NCBI GenBank assembly: GCA_027604185.1
Contig: JADGKB010000017.1
Span: forward strand, 62,001 to 126,000
DNA length: 64,000 nt
Source of the DNA: Boothiomyces macroporosus
Taxonomy: Eukaryota > Chytridiomycota > Chytridiomycetes > Rhizophydiales > Terramycetaceae
Direction: 5' to 3'
Shown here: positions 1-11,108 of the stretch, one piece after another
Position numbering within the stretch: the stretch's first letter is position 1
Layout of the letters: each line of letters starts with the position of its first letter
The notes under the pieces: model-generated
Database searches by the model: none
What the model saw: only the letters and a program-made list of their open reading frames with translations
Told to the model about the DNA's origin: nothing
Translations under genes and position numbers: made by a program

Positions 1-298
1 GGGCTTTAGGTAATGCACTGTCTGGTGAATTATAGGGCACTCTGATCCCATCCATATTAATATCCAATTCATTAAAAGTCAAAGGTTCAGGCTGGGGTCT
101 TTTGCTTCCATTTTGCTGCGTGTAATCCATTACTCCTATGGGACTTTCGTTAACACCTGGCTGTAATGCAAATTTATCGAAAGGTGTCGAATTTTGGGGG
201 ATATATGGGCCTCTTTGTTGCGGTATGTGCTGCAATGCGGAGTTGGCCAAATTGACTTTTTTGTACAGTTTGTCTTGCTGCAACTGATTACTAGCCAT
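1..298 (-). CDS. Unknown protein, N-terminal 99 codons (runs off left edge)
   Basis: Reading the minus strand from the ATG at 298 gives an uninterrupted frame to the window edge. It begins MASNQLQQDKLYKKVNLAN and is rich in Gln, Pro and Asn. It contains a Pro-Gln stretch near residues 24-35 and a D-I-N-M-D-G-I-R segment near residue 80. No signal peptide or membrane segment is visible and I recognise no family. Codon composition matches neighbouring genes and there is no stop in 99 codons of A+T-rich DNA, so it is probably real. The C-terminal part lies outside the window. An intron near the edge cannot be excluded. Confidence 0.6.
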   Translation of the reverse strand, partial: MASNQLQQDKLYKKVNLANSALQHIPQQRGPYIPQNSTPFDKFALQPGVNESPIGVMDYTQQNGSKRPQPEPLTFNELDINMDGIRVPYNSPDSALPKA

Positions 299-784
299 GA
301 TAAATTAGTTTGGCAGATTTTAAAAAAGAGGCTTTTTGTATTGGTTGCCTTATTGCTTGTATTGTTTAAGATCCCATTGTTGTAACATCATACACCCGAT
401 CACTAGTCAGGGAACTACAACTTAATTTGGGTTTTTTTTCATCAGCTACAACGAATAGATTACAAGCTAAGGGTCCATTTAGACTGGCTATCAATTTATC
501 TTTTAAAGACGTGAACAGAGTTGATCGATGAGGCTTAATTTTATCTTTTTTGAGCGTGTCGCAAGGATACCATTATCAAAACTAAAATGGACTTATTGAA
601 TGTAGTCTGTCTCAAATCATGTTTTTAGTTGTTCCAAACAATGTAGTTCCCTGTAAGGTTGTTGACACTGCCAAACATTTTGCATCATATTTGATGGGAC
701 CTGTCATACCAAAAAGGGAATACTAAAACAGCTTTGAGTTCCTCAGTAAAAGTGAGTTTCATTGATCGAATATACTTGGATTTA
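299..784. other. Intergenic, 486 bp, nothing firm
   Basis: This lies between the start of the left-edge gene and the stop of the FCP1-like gene, both on the minus strand. The only hint of coding is a plus-strand ORF of 35 codons at 619-726 beginning MFLVVPNNVVPCKVVDT. It has no match I recognise and no supporting upstream exon. No RNA gene or repeat is seen. Confidence 0.4.
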
Positions 785-2212
785 TTAAATTCTACTGCTA
801 CTGATTTCGGCAATTTTGCCACTAAGCTCTTTCCTCATGTACTCTTTATAAAACGTTAGACTCGTCGGAGGCAGTCCCCTAATCGAGGGGTCGGCAGCAT
901 TCCAAATGTCCAGCTGTTTGAAGTAGTTTTCATGAATGAATGCCAGCACTTGTTGCACTACTGGAAATAGCGCAACATTCCACACTTTAGAGTCTACCAT
1001 TTCTCTAATAACCTACATTTAAAGTCAAAGTACTATAATGTTGTCCTGCTGATCCATTGGCCACATAGTAGCGTTGTCATCTAGTATTAGCGGCTCCACA
1101 AAAGGAACATCATCACTTCTATTGGAATAAAAGGCAAACAAAGAGTTTAAATCTTTTGGGGGTCTTCTGGCATTTGGTAAATTGCCGTTTTGAGTTAAAT
1201 ATAAATATTCCCCACGGGCAGAGTATGCAACCCCTCCTCGGATAATTTGATTTTCTTGATTTAAAATCTGAGCCACCATATCTACATATGATTGATCTCC
1301 CAAAGAGCAAAGTGATATTTCATAGAGATTAGACGCCCAATTCAAGAATTCGTGAACCCTGTCTGCCAGAACTACCTTCCTGCCATCTTTCAACTCGCGC
1401 ACTCTGTGCATAACTAAATTAATCCAGCATTACCATGCTCGATATCTTGTTCGGGAACATATCTTCCAGGGGCATTTCCCACTACTCTAACTAGAGTGTC
1501 TATATGAGTTCTTTTTTACCATCTAAATCTAACACTAACGGCAATTTTCTAGTTCTCAGAAAGCTCTCTGATTGCTCTTCTATTACTTTTCTAATGTCCG
1601 CCGGCTTGCACAGATATCCAAAAATTACTCCTTTTGATGGTTTCAAGTGCAGTTCCCAGTCATCCCCGGTATTTGTTTCAACAAAGATTAGCTAATAATT
1701 ACCAATCTTTACAAAAGTGCTCTGTCTCATACCCGTAAGCTCCTGTATAAATGTATTTGGGATATCTGGATTGGCCAAATTGAACACAAATGTGTGGCCA
1801 ACCTTTAATTGATACAAAATTCCAAAGAATGATCGGGGTAACACTTTTTCAATGCTATATCTAGATTCAAGCTTGAATGAAATTGGTGATGGTTTGAGAG
1901 GAAATATCTCCAATGTTATCAAATTAACGGGTGAAGCTCCGTACTTTGCAGGAATCTCCAAATTTGGTTGCCATTTATTTGGTTGTACATACGACATGTA
2001 ATTAAACGTCAGGGCTGCATTAAATTACAGTTACCAGTATTTTGTTGCAGAAATGCAAAGTCACTTTGATTATTTTTGATTATCTCTCCAAGCTTCAGAA
2101 ACGCCTAAGATTAATTCGTGTATACATCTCTTATTGCTAAATCTGAAGATCTGCTGGGAGCATTCATTGAAATCGTCGGTCTGCGAAATATCTTTGGTGG
2201 TTGAGATTGCAT
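785..2212 (-). CDS. FCP1-like HAD (NIF-type) CTD phosphatase
   Basis: Six introns of 20-21 nt (2105-2125, 2015-2034, one near 1682-1712, 1500-1519, 1414-1433, 1013-1033) are removed to give 434 aa. The start is the ATG at 2212, 18 bp after the neighbouring stop, because two short exons upstream of 1997 read in frame. The catalytic motif LDLDDTLVRVVG (DxDxT) is created only by splicing intron 1500-1519. It is followed by the family pattern of a Leu-rich segment (HEFLNWASNLYEISLCSLGD) and a downstream LDDNATMW motif. The FCP1/SCP family removes phosphate from Ser residues, classically of the RNA polymerase II CTD. No BRCT domain is present, unlike canonical FCP1, so the substrate is uncertain. 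Residues 1-170 are not recognised. Confidence 0.75.
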
Positions 2213-2230
2213 TTAAAAAGTTAAAAATTA

Positions 2231-4776
2231 TCATAGTTGAGCAGATTTATTTACATTTACAAACTTGGCTCTGTCAACTTGGGAGATTCTTGTGCACCTG
2301 GTACCGATGTGGTATTTCAGCATGCCTCCTCGTTCCAAGTTCTCCTTGGCTCCTGGCTGGAGGATCAAGTATGAATGTGCAATCGTTTCATCGTCAAACA
2401 GTTCAATGCCTATTGGATATCTACCTTTTGAAGATAAATTGGCTTCAAATTTGAAGAATTTTCTCGGCTTTGGTGGAGGATTGAGCAACTGCATCGCAAT
2501 TCTTTCATTCCTGAGTTGTCTATTTCTCCTTATCCGGTTGTACAACAAGGATATCGAAAACAGCGCTATTAATACTAATGATAGAAGGGTAAAGTAATCC
2601 ATATGAGGTCCAGACGAAGTAACCACAACCTTTGATATTCTCAATGTATATGGTGTGCTAAAACCAATTTTAGACGAATCAAAGGGTATTGTGCTTGTAT
2701 CAGCAGGGCTAAAAAACCCTCCTTTATCATTCGCCCATGATATTCGAATGGTGATATAATATTGATCAGGAGCCGGGTTACTAGCAAACAGTAGTGCAGT
2801 TAGACTGGTCGGTGTATAGGGAAGCACCTCGAGCACAGTAATTCTTAAATCTGCACTAGAGTCGTAGTTAAAAAGTTGAATTTGATATTCATCCGATTCC
2901 AGATCGCTTTCTGTGGAATAGTAGTAATCTTGGTAACTACCATAGGTTAGTGTGCTAGTGTACAAGCTATTGAGCGTCAAATTTACTTGAATTAATTCTT
3001 TCTACCTCTTTGGCAGCTACCCGCTTGACTGCTCAAACACAAAGCATAATTTGATGGTAGCAACGTAGAATTCACGCCGGGCAAGGGGTAGCTATCCAAA
3101 CTGTACCCACAGAACCCAGGACACCAGTTGCAATATCCGATTTTCGAACACCTCTCACACGTATAAAAAGTTGAGCAGTAATTATTTACTAGATGTAAAC
3201 GCAAGAATACCTTTGCACAAATTCCTGCTTTGCGAATCCGAGCTGATTGTAATTGGAACTTCTAAAACATCACCGTGAAGTAAACCATCATTGCCTCCGA
3301 ATATAAAAATACTTTCATTTCTAACAATAACTGCTTGTCCTTTTCTGTGGAAATTTGTATCCAAGACACTCCACGAATTGCAAGCTAATTTAGCAAGTAT
3401 GTACGTAAATCTAGTACTTGTAACGAAGATTCAAAGCAAGCGTCAGTAGACGATGGAAGTATCCCACCATAGACGACAGCGTAATTGTCCCCGAAATAAT
3501 TTGCAGTTGACTGATATCTCACTTGGTCAACACTTCTTGGCGCAACTACAATCCAAATATCGCTGTCGATGGAGTATTCAAAAGTGTATAAAATGTGATT
3601 GTTGTAGTATTGATCATTTACAGGATACCCTGAAACTACCCTGATTGAGTTTGTTTCATTGACATATACAGCTTTTGCACCTTCATAACCAACAGGCCCA
3701 TCTCTAAGTTGCACCCATGTATTCGATATTGAACTATATCTGTAAAGAGAGTAAATTGCGTTGTAATCCCTTCCATCTATCCCGCCATAGATGTATAAAT
3801 CAAATGAGGATTGTTTCGGCACAAAAACAACCGCTGATTCAACCACAAATAGCAAGCTCTGAGGGAAAGATAATGCATTCAATTGAATCCATTCATTTAA
3901 ACCTAGTTAACAAAAGAATTACTAGGATCGTATTCCCACAAATCATGGTAAATATCGTAATTGTTGTAACCTCCAAACAAGTATAATTTGGAATTATAGA
4001 ACCATGTGTAATGATCCACTCTAAAATTATATTCATTTACCTAGCTGGAGGATTTATCGTGTTGATTAAAGTCCAGTTATTGGTTTTGAAATTGTAGGAC
4101 CAAAAATCAGATTTTATGGGCGATAAGCTATTCCAATCGGTTCCAAATGTAAGATATGCAATCTAATATTAGAGGGATGTTACATCGTTTTGGTTATCGT
4201 ATGCTGTAGAATGTCTTTCACGAGCTGAGTAGGAATTATTGTCATACTGACATAGTTTCCCAGAACTATTACTTGAGCAGACACACGATCCATTAACACA
4301 TACTCCATTTGGTCCACAGTTGTTGTCTGATAAAGTGCAATACTGGTTGCTATCTACCGTTAAATTTGAATACTCAATATCTGAAAGGTAGCATTAAATC
4401 CCCGTCTAACCCCAGAAACATCTGATATGAATGTAATTGCCAAAGTGCTTCCATCTGATACAAAAGTATTCTCCAAGTTCGAACTGGAAAATCTGTTTCC
4501 GCATAATTGAGCAATAGAAGTTGTCTGAGCGTAATCATTAGAAATATAGACATAATCGTAACCGCATTCTGTGTCAAAGTATTGGAATGACAGCTTTATT
4601 ATTGCTCCAGGGTCGGATGATGTTATGTACCATTTACACTGCGCGTCATTGAGATATGTAGGAGCAGACTGTGAATATATATACCCTACAGATACATCAT
4701 TGTATTCCGTATATGGGGCGCAATAACTCCCAGCTGTAAATCTTTTCAAAATCGCTAGTGTAAGCAAGTTTAACAT
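2231..4776 (-). CDS. Attractin-like type I membrane protein (CUB-EGF-kelch-PSI-TM)
   Basis: Seven introns of 20-22 nt give 800 aa. The order is: signal peptide (MLNLLTLAILKRFTAGS); CUB domain with FDTECGYDYVYI; EGF-like module C-GPNGVC-VNGSC-VC; kelch repeats with the signatures LYLFGGYNNYD, LYIYGGIDGRDYN and IFIFGGNDG; PSI-like Cys cluster CERCSKIGYCNWC; a Thr/Tyr-rich ectodomain; TM segment near FTLLSLVLIALFSISLLY; basic stop-transfer; cytoplasmic tail of about 100 aa with TRCTRIS. This order is that of animal attractin. Attractin-class proteins act at the cell surface in adhesion and signalling; the role here is unknown. It ends 18 bp before the start of the FCP1-like gene and diverges from the gene at 4962. 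Confidence 0.8.
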
Positions 4777-4961
4777 GACGTGAAAGATTTTGCTTGCAAA
4801 ATGTAACGGGCAGAATTTATATTTGAGTGACTAACTGGCAGAAATGCAGATATTTTATAGGCAGCCCATCTGCACTTGTCAAATCTGTTTTTCCATAATC
4901 CTTAGTAAGGGTTAGTCAGTGAGGCACCAAAGACCTTGATTTTTTTTAGACTCAAAACAAA

Positions 4962-6530
4962 ATGTCCCTGAACGCCAAGGATAAATTTGCATTGATAGCA
5001 GTAGTAGGAGCCGTTGTCACTGCAGTTGTTTACTTTATTAGCACTCCTAATACTGTTGTCCATAGAAAAAAAAGAGTGCCAAGGAAGGCAGTTCAAAAGA
5101 AACCGAAACAGGAAAACAGAGAAGAAATTCAAATGGAGGCCATCGCATCCAGGGAAATTGAACGGAAAGTCCCAATTGCAAAAGTTATCGAGACAAAACC
5201 AAGTCCGACTTTTCAAGAAATTCACAATTCTGAAATCAGTAATTATTTCTACAAATCTGATAGTGGGATTGTCGGCTATAACCATCACCAAGACTTGGCT
5301 TTTCAATATGTTGCACCTGCTGATGAGGTATTGGAAATGGGATGCGAAACTGTTCACCTTGAAACAACAATATCAGCCACCAACAACAAAAATGAAATCG
5401 AATTGGTAATTGAACCTGAGTATATGTCCTATGAAGAGAGCAATTTTTGTTACAGCAGCGTCAGTTTATACTTGAATAATGATTGGGCATACGTGTCTCC
5501 TATTTCCAATGCTATGAAAGCAGATGTTGAAATCTCGATTGAAACAGAACCAGTTGTAGATTTGACTCTGAGCAAGTCTCTTGAACAGGAGGATGTGGCC
5601 GTGATTGACAATGTTGCAGATGTTTCAAGCAATGAAAGGAACACCAATTGTGGGCAGGATATTAAACCACATGAAGAAGTGAAATATTTATCCTCTCAAC
5701 AGGTCCTACATGGCGAACGATCAAATTACTTTTATCAAGTAGATGACCAAATGCTACTTAATTACACACAAACGGACTTTGAAGAAACTAAATCTGCCCA
5801 GCTTCACCATCAATCACCTCTGAATACCAAGGGTAAGTCGACCAAAAATCAGCCTGCAAGTGTAATGGATGCCCCTTCAAAGTCAAAGATTACCCCAGAT
5901 TTATTGCAGCATTCGGAAATTTCAAATCAGTTCTACCATCAGGATGGCAATTATTTATTTAATGTTCACCTCCTGCATGATTACCAGGACAAGTTTACCA
6001 GTCAGATTGGATTAAGCTCCACACCTGAAACTATCGGATTAAAGAAAGATCAATCTCCAGAGGATTTTGTATTCCATGGAGGAGTTCTTTTACATTCTGA
6101 AGAATCAAGCATGTTCTATGTAGAAGATGGTGAAATTGCATTTAATCACCTCTCATTGAGAGTTAGCCACTTGGATCAGCTGCCACTATCAACCACAACT
6201 GCAAAACCTAGTATGCTTCTAGTGGACGAATGCAGGTCGCCATCGGCAGCATCAACTGAGGGACAAATCTCTCCAACATGTTCGCCTTCACCCCAAGAGA
6301 AGACGCCATCCAGTCCCAAGCCAGTATTTCAAGCACCAAAGAATATCGCCCCAAATATCTCAAAGATCGTAGAACTTTACGAAAAGGAAGCTTTCAAAAG
6401 GAGGCGAAGTCAAAGTGAACCAGTCAAATGTAATCCTGACTTGACCATAGTGAAACTATCAAATCAAAAATCGCAAGAGACTCTAGTTAACGACGATGAT
6501 TCCATGTCTGATATAACTGCTGTCCAATAA
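4962..6530 (+). CDS. Membrane-anchored protein with five Ser-x-x-Phe-Tyr repeats
   Basis: A single exon encodes 522 aa. An N-terminal hydrophobic anchor (about residues 9-27) is followed by a Lys/Arg-rich segment, so the bulk is probably cytosolic or lumenal with a signal anchor. A degenerate repeat of about 22 aa occurs at residues 86-108, 247-268, 315-337 and 376-396, with a weaker copy at 155-175. Its core is (L/I)-H-x-E-x-S-x-x-F-Y-x-x-D-x, for example LLHSEESSMFYVEDG and LQHSEISNQFYHQDG. Spacers are acidic and low-complexity. The tail is Ser/Pro-rich with RRRSQSEP, a basophilic kinase or 14-3-3-like site. I recognise no family. It converges on YOS1 with a 10-bp gap. Confidence 0.75.
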   Translation: MSLNAKDKFALIAVVGAVVTAVVYFISTPNTVVHRKKRVPRKAVQKKPKQENREEIQMEAIASREIERKVPIAKVIETKPSPTFQEIHNSEISNYFYKSDSGIVGYNHHQDLAFQYVAPADEVLEMGCETVHLETTISATNNKNEIELVIEPEYMSYEESNFCYSSVSLYLNNDWAYVSPISNAMKADVEISIETEPVVDLTLSKSLEQEDVAVIDNVADVSSNERNTNCGQDIKPHEEVKYLSSQQVLHGERSNYFYQVDDQMLLNYTQTDFEETKSAQLHHQSPLNTKGKSTKNQPASVMDAPSKSKITPDLLQHSEISNQFYHQDGNYLFNVHLLHDYQDKFTSQIGLSSTPETIGLKKDQSPEDFVFHGGVLLHSEESSMFYVEDGEIAFNHLSLRVSHLDQLPLSTTTAKPSMLLVDECRSPSAASTEGQISPTCSPSPQEKTPSSPKPVFQAPKNIAPNISKIVELYEKEAFKRRRSQSEPVKCNPDLTIVKLSNQKSQETLVNDDDSMSDITAVQ

Positions 6531-6540
6531 ATTCTTTATT

Positions 6541-6817
6541 TTATCCAAATACAATTTCGTATGCAATCACCAATACGTTCAATATGACTAATGGTACTAA
6601 ATTAGCAACTCTTACTTCTAAGTAGTGTCCGGACCGCTGATATCATGTTTACTAGCTTATGTTTAAAGGAATTTGGATCGTAATTTGAATTTGCCAGTCC
6701 GACTAAATATTAATCCGGGTTACTTTGCGCCAAAAATCTCTCCTCGTTTAGTATGGCTACTGCGTTAATCAAGAGTAGAACGACATAGAACAGCGTCCCA
6801 AAGCCAAAAAGCAACAT
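6541..6817 (-). CDS. YOS1: Yos1/IER3IP1-type ER-Golgi membrane protein
   Basis: Two introns (6703-6723, 21 nt; 6597-6615, 19 nt) are spliced to 78 aa, the usual size of the family. The N-terminal TM reads MLLFGFGTLFYVVLLLINAV, then AILNEERFLAQIG, the conserved VNMISAVRTLLRIPLV segment and a second hydrophobic stretch ending YEIVFG. Yos1 forms part of the Yip1-Yif1 complex needed for COPII vesicle transport from ER to Golgi. The I-G and R-I-P codons are rebuilt exactly by the two splices, which supports both introns. Starts of this gene and of bL17m are 41 bp apart and divergent. Confidence 0.93.
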
Positions 6818-6858
6818 TCAGATTGGGGTTGCAAATCTCTTTTTTTTTCCATTTCAGA

Positions 6859-7730
6859 ATGAAGCATGGAGTAAGATTCTGGCAAAAGAAACTTGGAAGG
6901 AAGCCAAATCATCGTTTATCGCTGCAATCTAATTTATTGGCTGAATTGGTTGACCACGAGCAAATTCAAACGACAACCGCCAAAGCAAAGTTCATCAAGC
7001 ATGAAATGGAAAAAGTACTGGCTTCCTAATGTAGATTATTAATATGGCAAAGAAAGGAGCACCAAAGGATTTGGAGTACATTTCAAGCAAGTTGAATGGC
7101 AACAACAAAATTGTCCCAAAAGTCATGCACCTATTAGCAAAGAGATATCAAGACAGGAATTCTGGTTATGTCAGAATACTAAAGAATGGGTATCGAGGAA
7201 ACGGGTCGGATCGCGCTGCACTATCGATAATCGAGCTGGTGAACAATCCAAATGACATTGTTTACAACATGGCAAAGAATAATCTGTCCGTCTTGAAGGA
7301 AAAGTTGGACTCTATTGAATCACTCAAGTACAAGAAAACCGTTTTAAAATTAAAAGATTTAAGCAGCGGAGAACCAACAGAATTTGTGAATTTAGAAGAC
7401 AGACACGATATTGCTGGACGTGAGAGGAAAATCGCTAGTGCAAAAGAAAGATCGGCACACAAAGTTGTAGCTAAATATGAACGAGTTTTAAAGAGTTATC
7501 CAGAAGCCAGAAACGCGGATGAACAAGCAATTGAAAAATTAAAGGAAATGATTGAAAACAAAGCATATCCAAAGGATTTGCTTGATGGATTTGTGCAGCC
7601 GGTTAAAGCAGAAATGAAGATCAAAGAGCTTGAAGAGCCTGTAGAAGTAAAGGAAGTCGTAGTTGAGAAGGCCCCTGAACCATCTAAATCCTTCATGGAA
7701 AAGTATTTTGGGAGATTTATGAAAAAATAA
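6859..7730 (+). CDS. Mitochondrial ribosomal protein bL17m
   Basis: The start is the MKHG methionine, the conserved N-terminus of bacterial L17. One 20-nt intron (7015-7034) joins HEMEK to IINMAKKGAPKDL. The protein is 283 aa, with the L17 core in about residues 1-130 (LGRKPNHRLSLQSNLL, the QTTTAKAK segment and the GNGSDRAALSIIELV end). The extra C-terminal 150 residues are charged and predicted helical, as in fungal mitochondrial L17 proteins. It is a component of the mitochondrial large ribosomal subunit near the exit tunnel. No clear targeting presequence precedes the core. Confidence 0.93.
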
Positions 7731-7819
7731 AACGATTTTGAACTAGTCATTTAGTCCTTCAAAAAGCAGGTGATAGCAATTCATCCACCAGATTTTTTGG
7801 AGATGAAAAAAGTTTCCAA

Positions 7820-8718
7820 ATGGAAAGATATACTCCGCTGGAAATATTTCTTGACAAATACAGCGCTACCCTGGCAGCTTCCACTGCGGGGATATGTAGT
7901 GTAATGTGTGGATACCCGTTTGATTCCCTTAAAACCAGAATGCAAGCTTACAGATACAAATCTACAACAGAGTGTATTCAGCATACCGTAAAACAGGAAG
8001 GATATTTGGGGTTCTATCGAGGAGTCGTTCCGATATTAGTCTCTGTATCAGTGTCTAGATCAATATCATTTTCAATATATGTTAAATCAAAAAAATATTT
8101 CACCAAAATATTCAGTAATACCACCAAATTCCAATCACTTATGCTTTCTTCGCTGATATCCGGCGGGATAACTGGTGGGGCGGTTGCGTTATTTAGTGCC
8201 CCTATCGAGTTTATTAAAGTGCAGAGACAACTGGAAGGATCAAAACTACAGAAAAACACGTTGGAATGGGGTAAATTCATTTTCAAGAATCACGGATTAT
8301 TTGGGTTTTACAAGGGATTACCTCTTCATTTTCTTCGCGACGTATTTGGAACAGGGTGTTATTTTACAATTTACGAAACATTCAAATATGCTAGTATGCA
8401 GTTTCTGCAGCCGGGTCCAATGGTTCACTTGGTTGGCGGAGGCGTGGCAGGAGCCCTTAGCTGGATTGTACTCTTTCCTATAGACCTTTGCAAGAGTGTG
8501 ATGCAAAGAGAAGCACTCAAACCTCATCCGCAATACCAGTCAGTGTTTGAGTTTATCAAGCTGAGATACTCCAATGAGGGAATTTATGGATTTTACAGGG
8601 GAATTTCTCCTCAATTGGTCCGAAGCTTTCCTGTGCATGGGATTAATTTTATAGGTAAATTTGAGCTAATTTAGTACTTGAGAAGGTGCTGTCTTATTTA
8701 AGAATCGAAAAGAGTGAT
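7820..8718 (+). CDS. Mitochondrial carrier family (SLC25) transporter
   Basis: This is 292 aa after removal of one 20-nt intron (8655-8674). Three tandem Solcar repeats carry the carrier signature: GYPFDSLKTR (residue about 35), APIEFIKVQ (about 130) and FPIDLCKSV (about 220). Each is followed by a gly-x-FYRG/FYKG block. Six TM helices are expected in the inner membrane. The first two signatures resemble the amino-acid/carnitine-type carriers, but the substrate cannot be assigned from sequence alone. The splice rebuilds the C-terminal helix FIVLEKVLSYLKNRKE. It lies 89 bp after bL17m and 65 bp before the SEL1L gene, all on the same strand. Confidence 0.88.
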
Positions 8719-8783
8719 AGCTTGTAACCCTAATGTATTCCTCATAATATACTGTACAATTGAAAGTTCTCGAATTTTTCCCA

Positions 8784-11048
8784 ATGATCTTGCAATTCAT
8801 TTTGCTTGGAGCTGCACTCGCAGATTCCCCCGATTGCTCAAATATAAGTGAATTGAAAGGCCAGATTGAAGCGTACGACGAGATTATCAGCGAAGAAAAT
8901 ACAATACTCTCCAACTTTATTACAACCAAGCAGGAGGAGATCGAGCCAATTGAAACTCCAGAAAAGATGAATGCTGTTCATACAATTCTCCAATGTGACA
9001 AAAAGTATGTTGCGGATTTATACTTTTATGGGGATTACATCAAGCAAAACACCACGAGAGCATTTGAATTATACAAAGAGTTATCAGATGCGGGAGAGAA
9101 AGAAGGCCACTATATGGTTGGAATGTGTTACGCAACAGGAATGGGGACAGTCCGGGATTATTCAAAGGCGCAGGTTTATCTCTCTTTCGCAGCTTTGCTT
9201 GGGGAAAAGAGAGCATTTCAAACATTGGGATATCACAACCATGCTGGGATAGGTAAAGAAAAAATCGAAATAAACCATGAACAGGTTAATCTTAGGAATG
9301 CCAAAATCTTGTTTAAATGCCCTATTTCACTATCAACAAATTGCGGATGAGGCTATAGAAGAATGGAGAAGTGGTCCGCCATTTGGAAAAAAGCTTCCTC
9401 CCTTACCAATGAAGCTGGATGAATTACAAGGAGGCATCTATGGAAAAGGCGCTAGTGGGATGGGAAATCCAGAATTGAATATGAAAGAAAGTAAATTGGA
9501 CGAATTGGATTTGATCATGCTGTACCGTCTTCAAGCGGAGGCCGGGGATGCTGTATCTCAAGTAAAAGTGAGTTAATGTAGTTTCTTCTGGCACAATTTT
9601 ATTACTTTGGATCCGCAAAAGTACCAGTAAATTACAAAAAGGCGCTGGAATACTTTCAACAAGCTGCTAAACAGTATCCTACTTCCACAAAAGCAGACAA
9701 ATCTGAAGATGCTAAGCATTTAAAAGAAGTTTCAATTGCAGCATCTAGAAGTTGTGGGTTTCTCGGTCAGATGTATTGGAGAGGAGAGGGGGTTGAACCA
9801 GATATTGAGCGTGCACGCAAATGGTTTGAAAGAGGAGTGTCCCAAGATAATGCAGCGAGCCACTACGGGCTGGCTCTAATGTACATGGATGGAGTTGGGA
9901 TACCAAAAGACTTTGCCAGAGCTTTGCGGCTTCTGAACGAAGCGAGTACAATGGGCAGTAATGAAGCTCGTGTGCTTTTGGCTGAACAGCTTCTTGGAAA
10001 TACCTTTGTTGATTTCACTAAAGTCGTCTCGTTGTTAGAGTACGCAGCTAAAGGAGGATATGCCCCGGCATATTACCATTTATCAAAGTTGCTGGGTAGT
10101 GGCTATCCTGGAACATCACCAAATTGCAAAAATGCACTCATTGTAATTGTTTATTGATTGTAGTATGCCAAGTTATTTGTAGAAAGAACCAACTGGCATG
10201 ACTCTACTTTGGAAAAGGCGGATTTAGCCTTCAAGAGATCAAAGTTTTCTGCCGCGTTAGCATACTATTCAATAGCTGCCGAGCAAGGTTCTGAAATTGC
10301 ACAAGTGAATGCTGCTCTGATTCTGGACACGAAGATTGCCCCAAAACATCCTCCCTTGATGTACTCCTTTGAAAAGTGGAACCCGTATGATTTCGCGATT
10401 GTCTTGTATCATCGAGCAGCGAATCAGGGCCATGTTGATGCTCGCGTGCGAGTGGGTGATCTTTACTACTACGGGTTTGGCACAAATGGAACTTTGGATG
10501 ACGAATTAACATTCAAGGGCCCGCGTCTTTCCCATGTAATTGCTAAGCAGATCCACAAAGATATTCCAATGGCCCCAGATTTTGCTCAAGCAGTTTTGCA
10601 TTATAGCGCTGCGGCAGAAGGAGAATTCTCCCACAGTAGCATCGCCATGTTTAATTTAGGCTACATGTATGAACATGGAATGGGGGTTGAAAAGGTATGC
10701 AAATCATTGATGTAGGATTATCATTTGGCCAAAAGATGGTATGACTTGTGTTTGACCACCAATCCGGGGAGCTACTTGCCAGTGCAGATTGCTAGTGTTA
10801 AACTACATATCAAGTGGGTTATTTCAGATCTTTTCTCTCTGTGGAGAAATTTATTCAGAGAGAAAGCAAAGTCGCCTCAAAGCCAGATCCCTGGTGAAGA
10901 ACTGATAGAAGAACCTTCAAATGCATGGGGTAATGAAAATAGCCTGATTTTCTCTTTGGTTGCTGTATTTTTGGGACTAGTTTGGTACCGTCGTCTGTTA
11001 ATGGGCATGTTTAATCAACGTGTAAATCCTCCAGCTGCCCTACAATAA
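8784..11048 (+). CDS. HRD3: SEL1L/Hrd3-like ERAD adaptor
   Basis: The start is the ATG of MILQFILLGAALADS, a cleavable signal peptide. Four introns are removed: one of 43 nt starting after HNHAGI, and three of 20-21 nt. This gives 719 aa. Many Sel1-like repeats follow, with motifs such as YMVGMCYATGMGT, YWRGEGVEPD, ALMYMDGVGIPKD and FNLGYMYEHGMGV. A single C-terminal TM near LIFSLVAVFLGLVWY ends with a short cytosolic tail. Hrd3/SEL1L sits in the ER membrane, receives misfolded glycoproteins and stabilises the Hrd1 ubiquitin ligase. Length and topology fit. The 43-nt intron is twice the local norm but restores GIGMPKSC, which matches the family block. Confidence 0.87.
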
Positions 11049-11108
11049 ATATCCAATGAAAAAATAGTTTATTTTCAACGAGTAATAAGTTTAGTTTAAT
11101 CTATGGGC

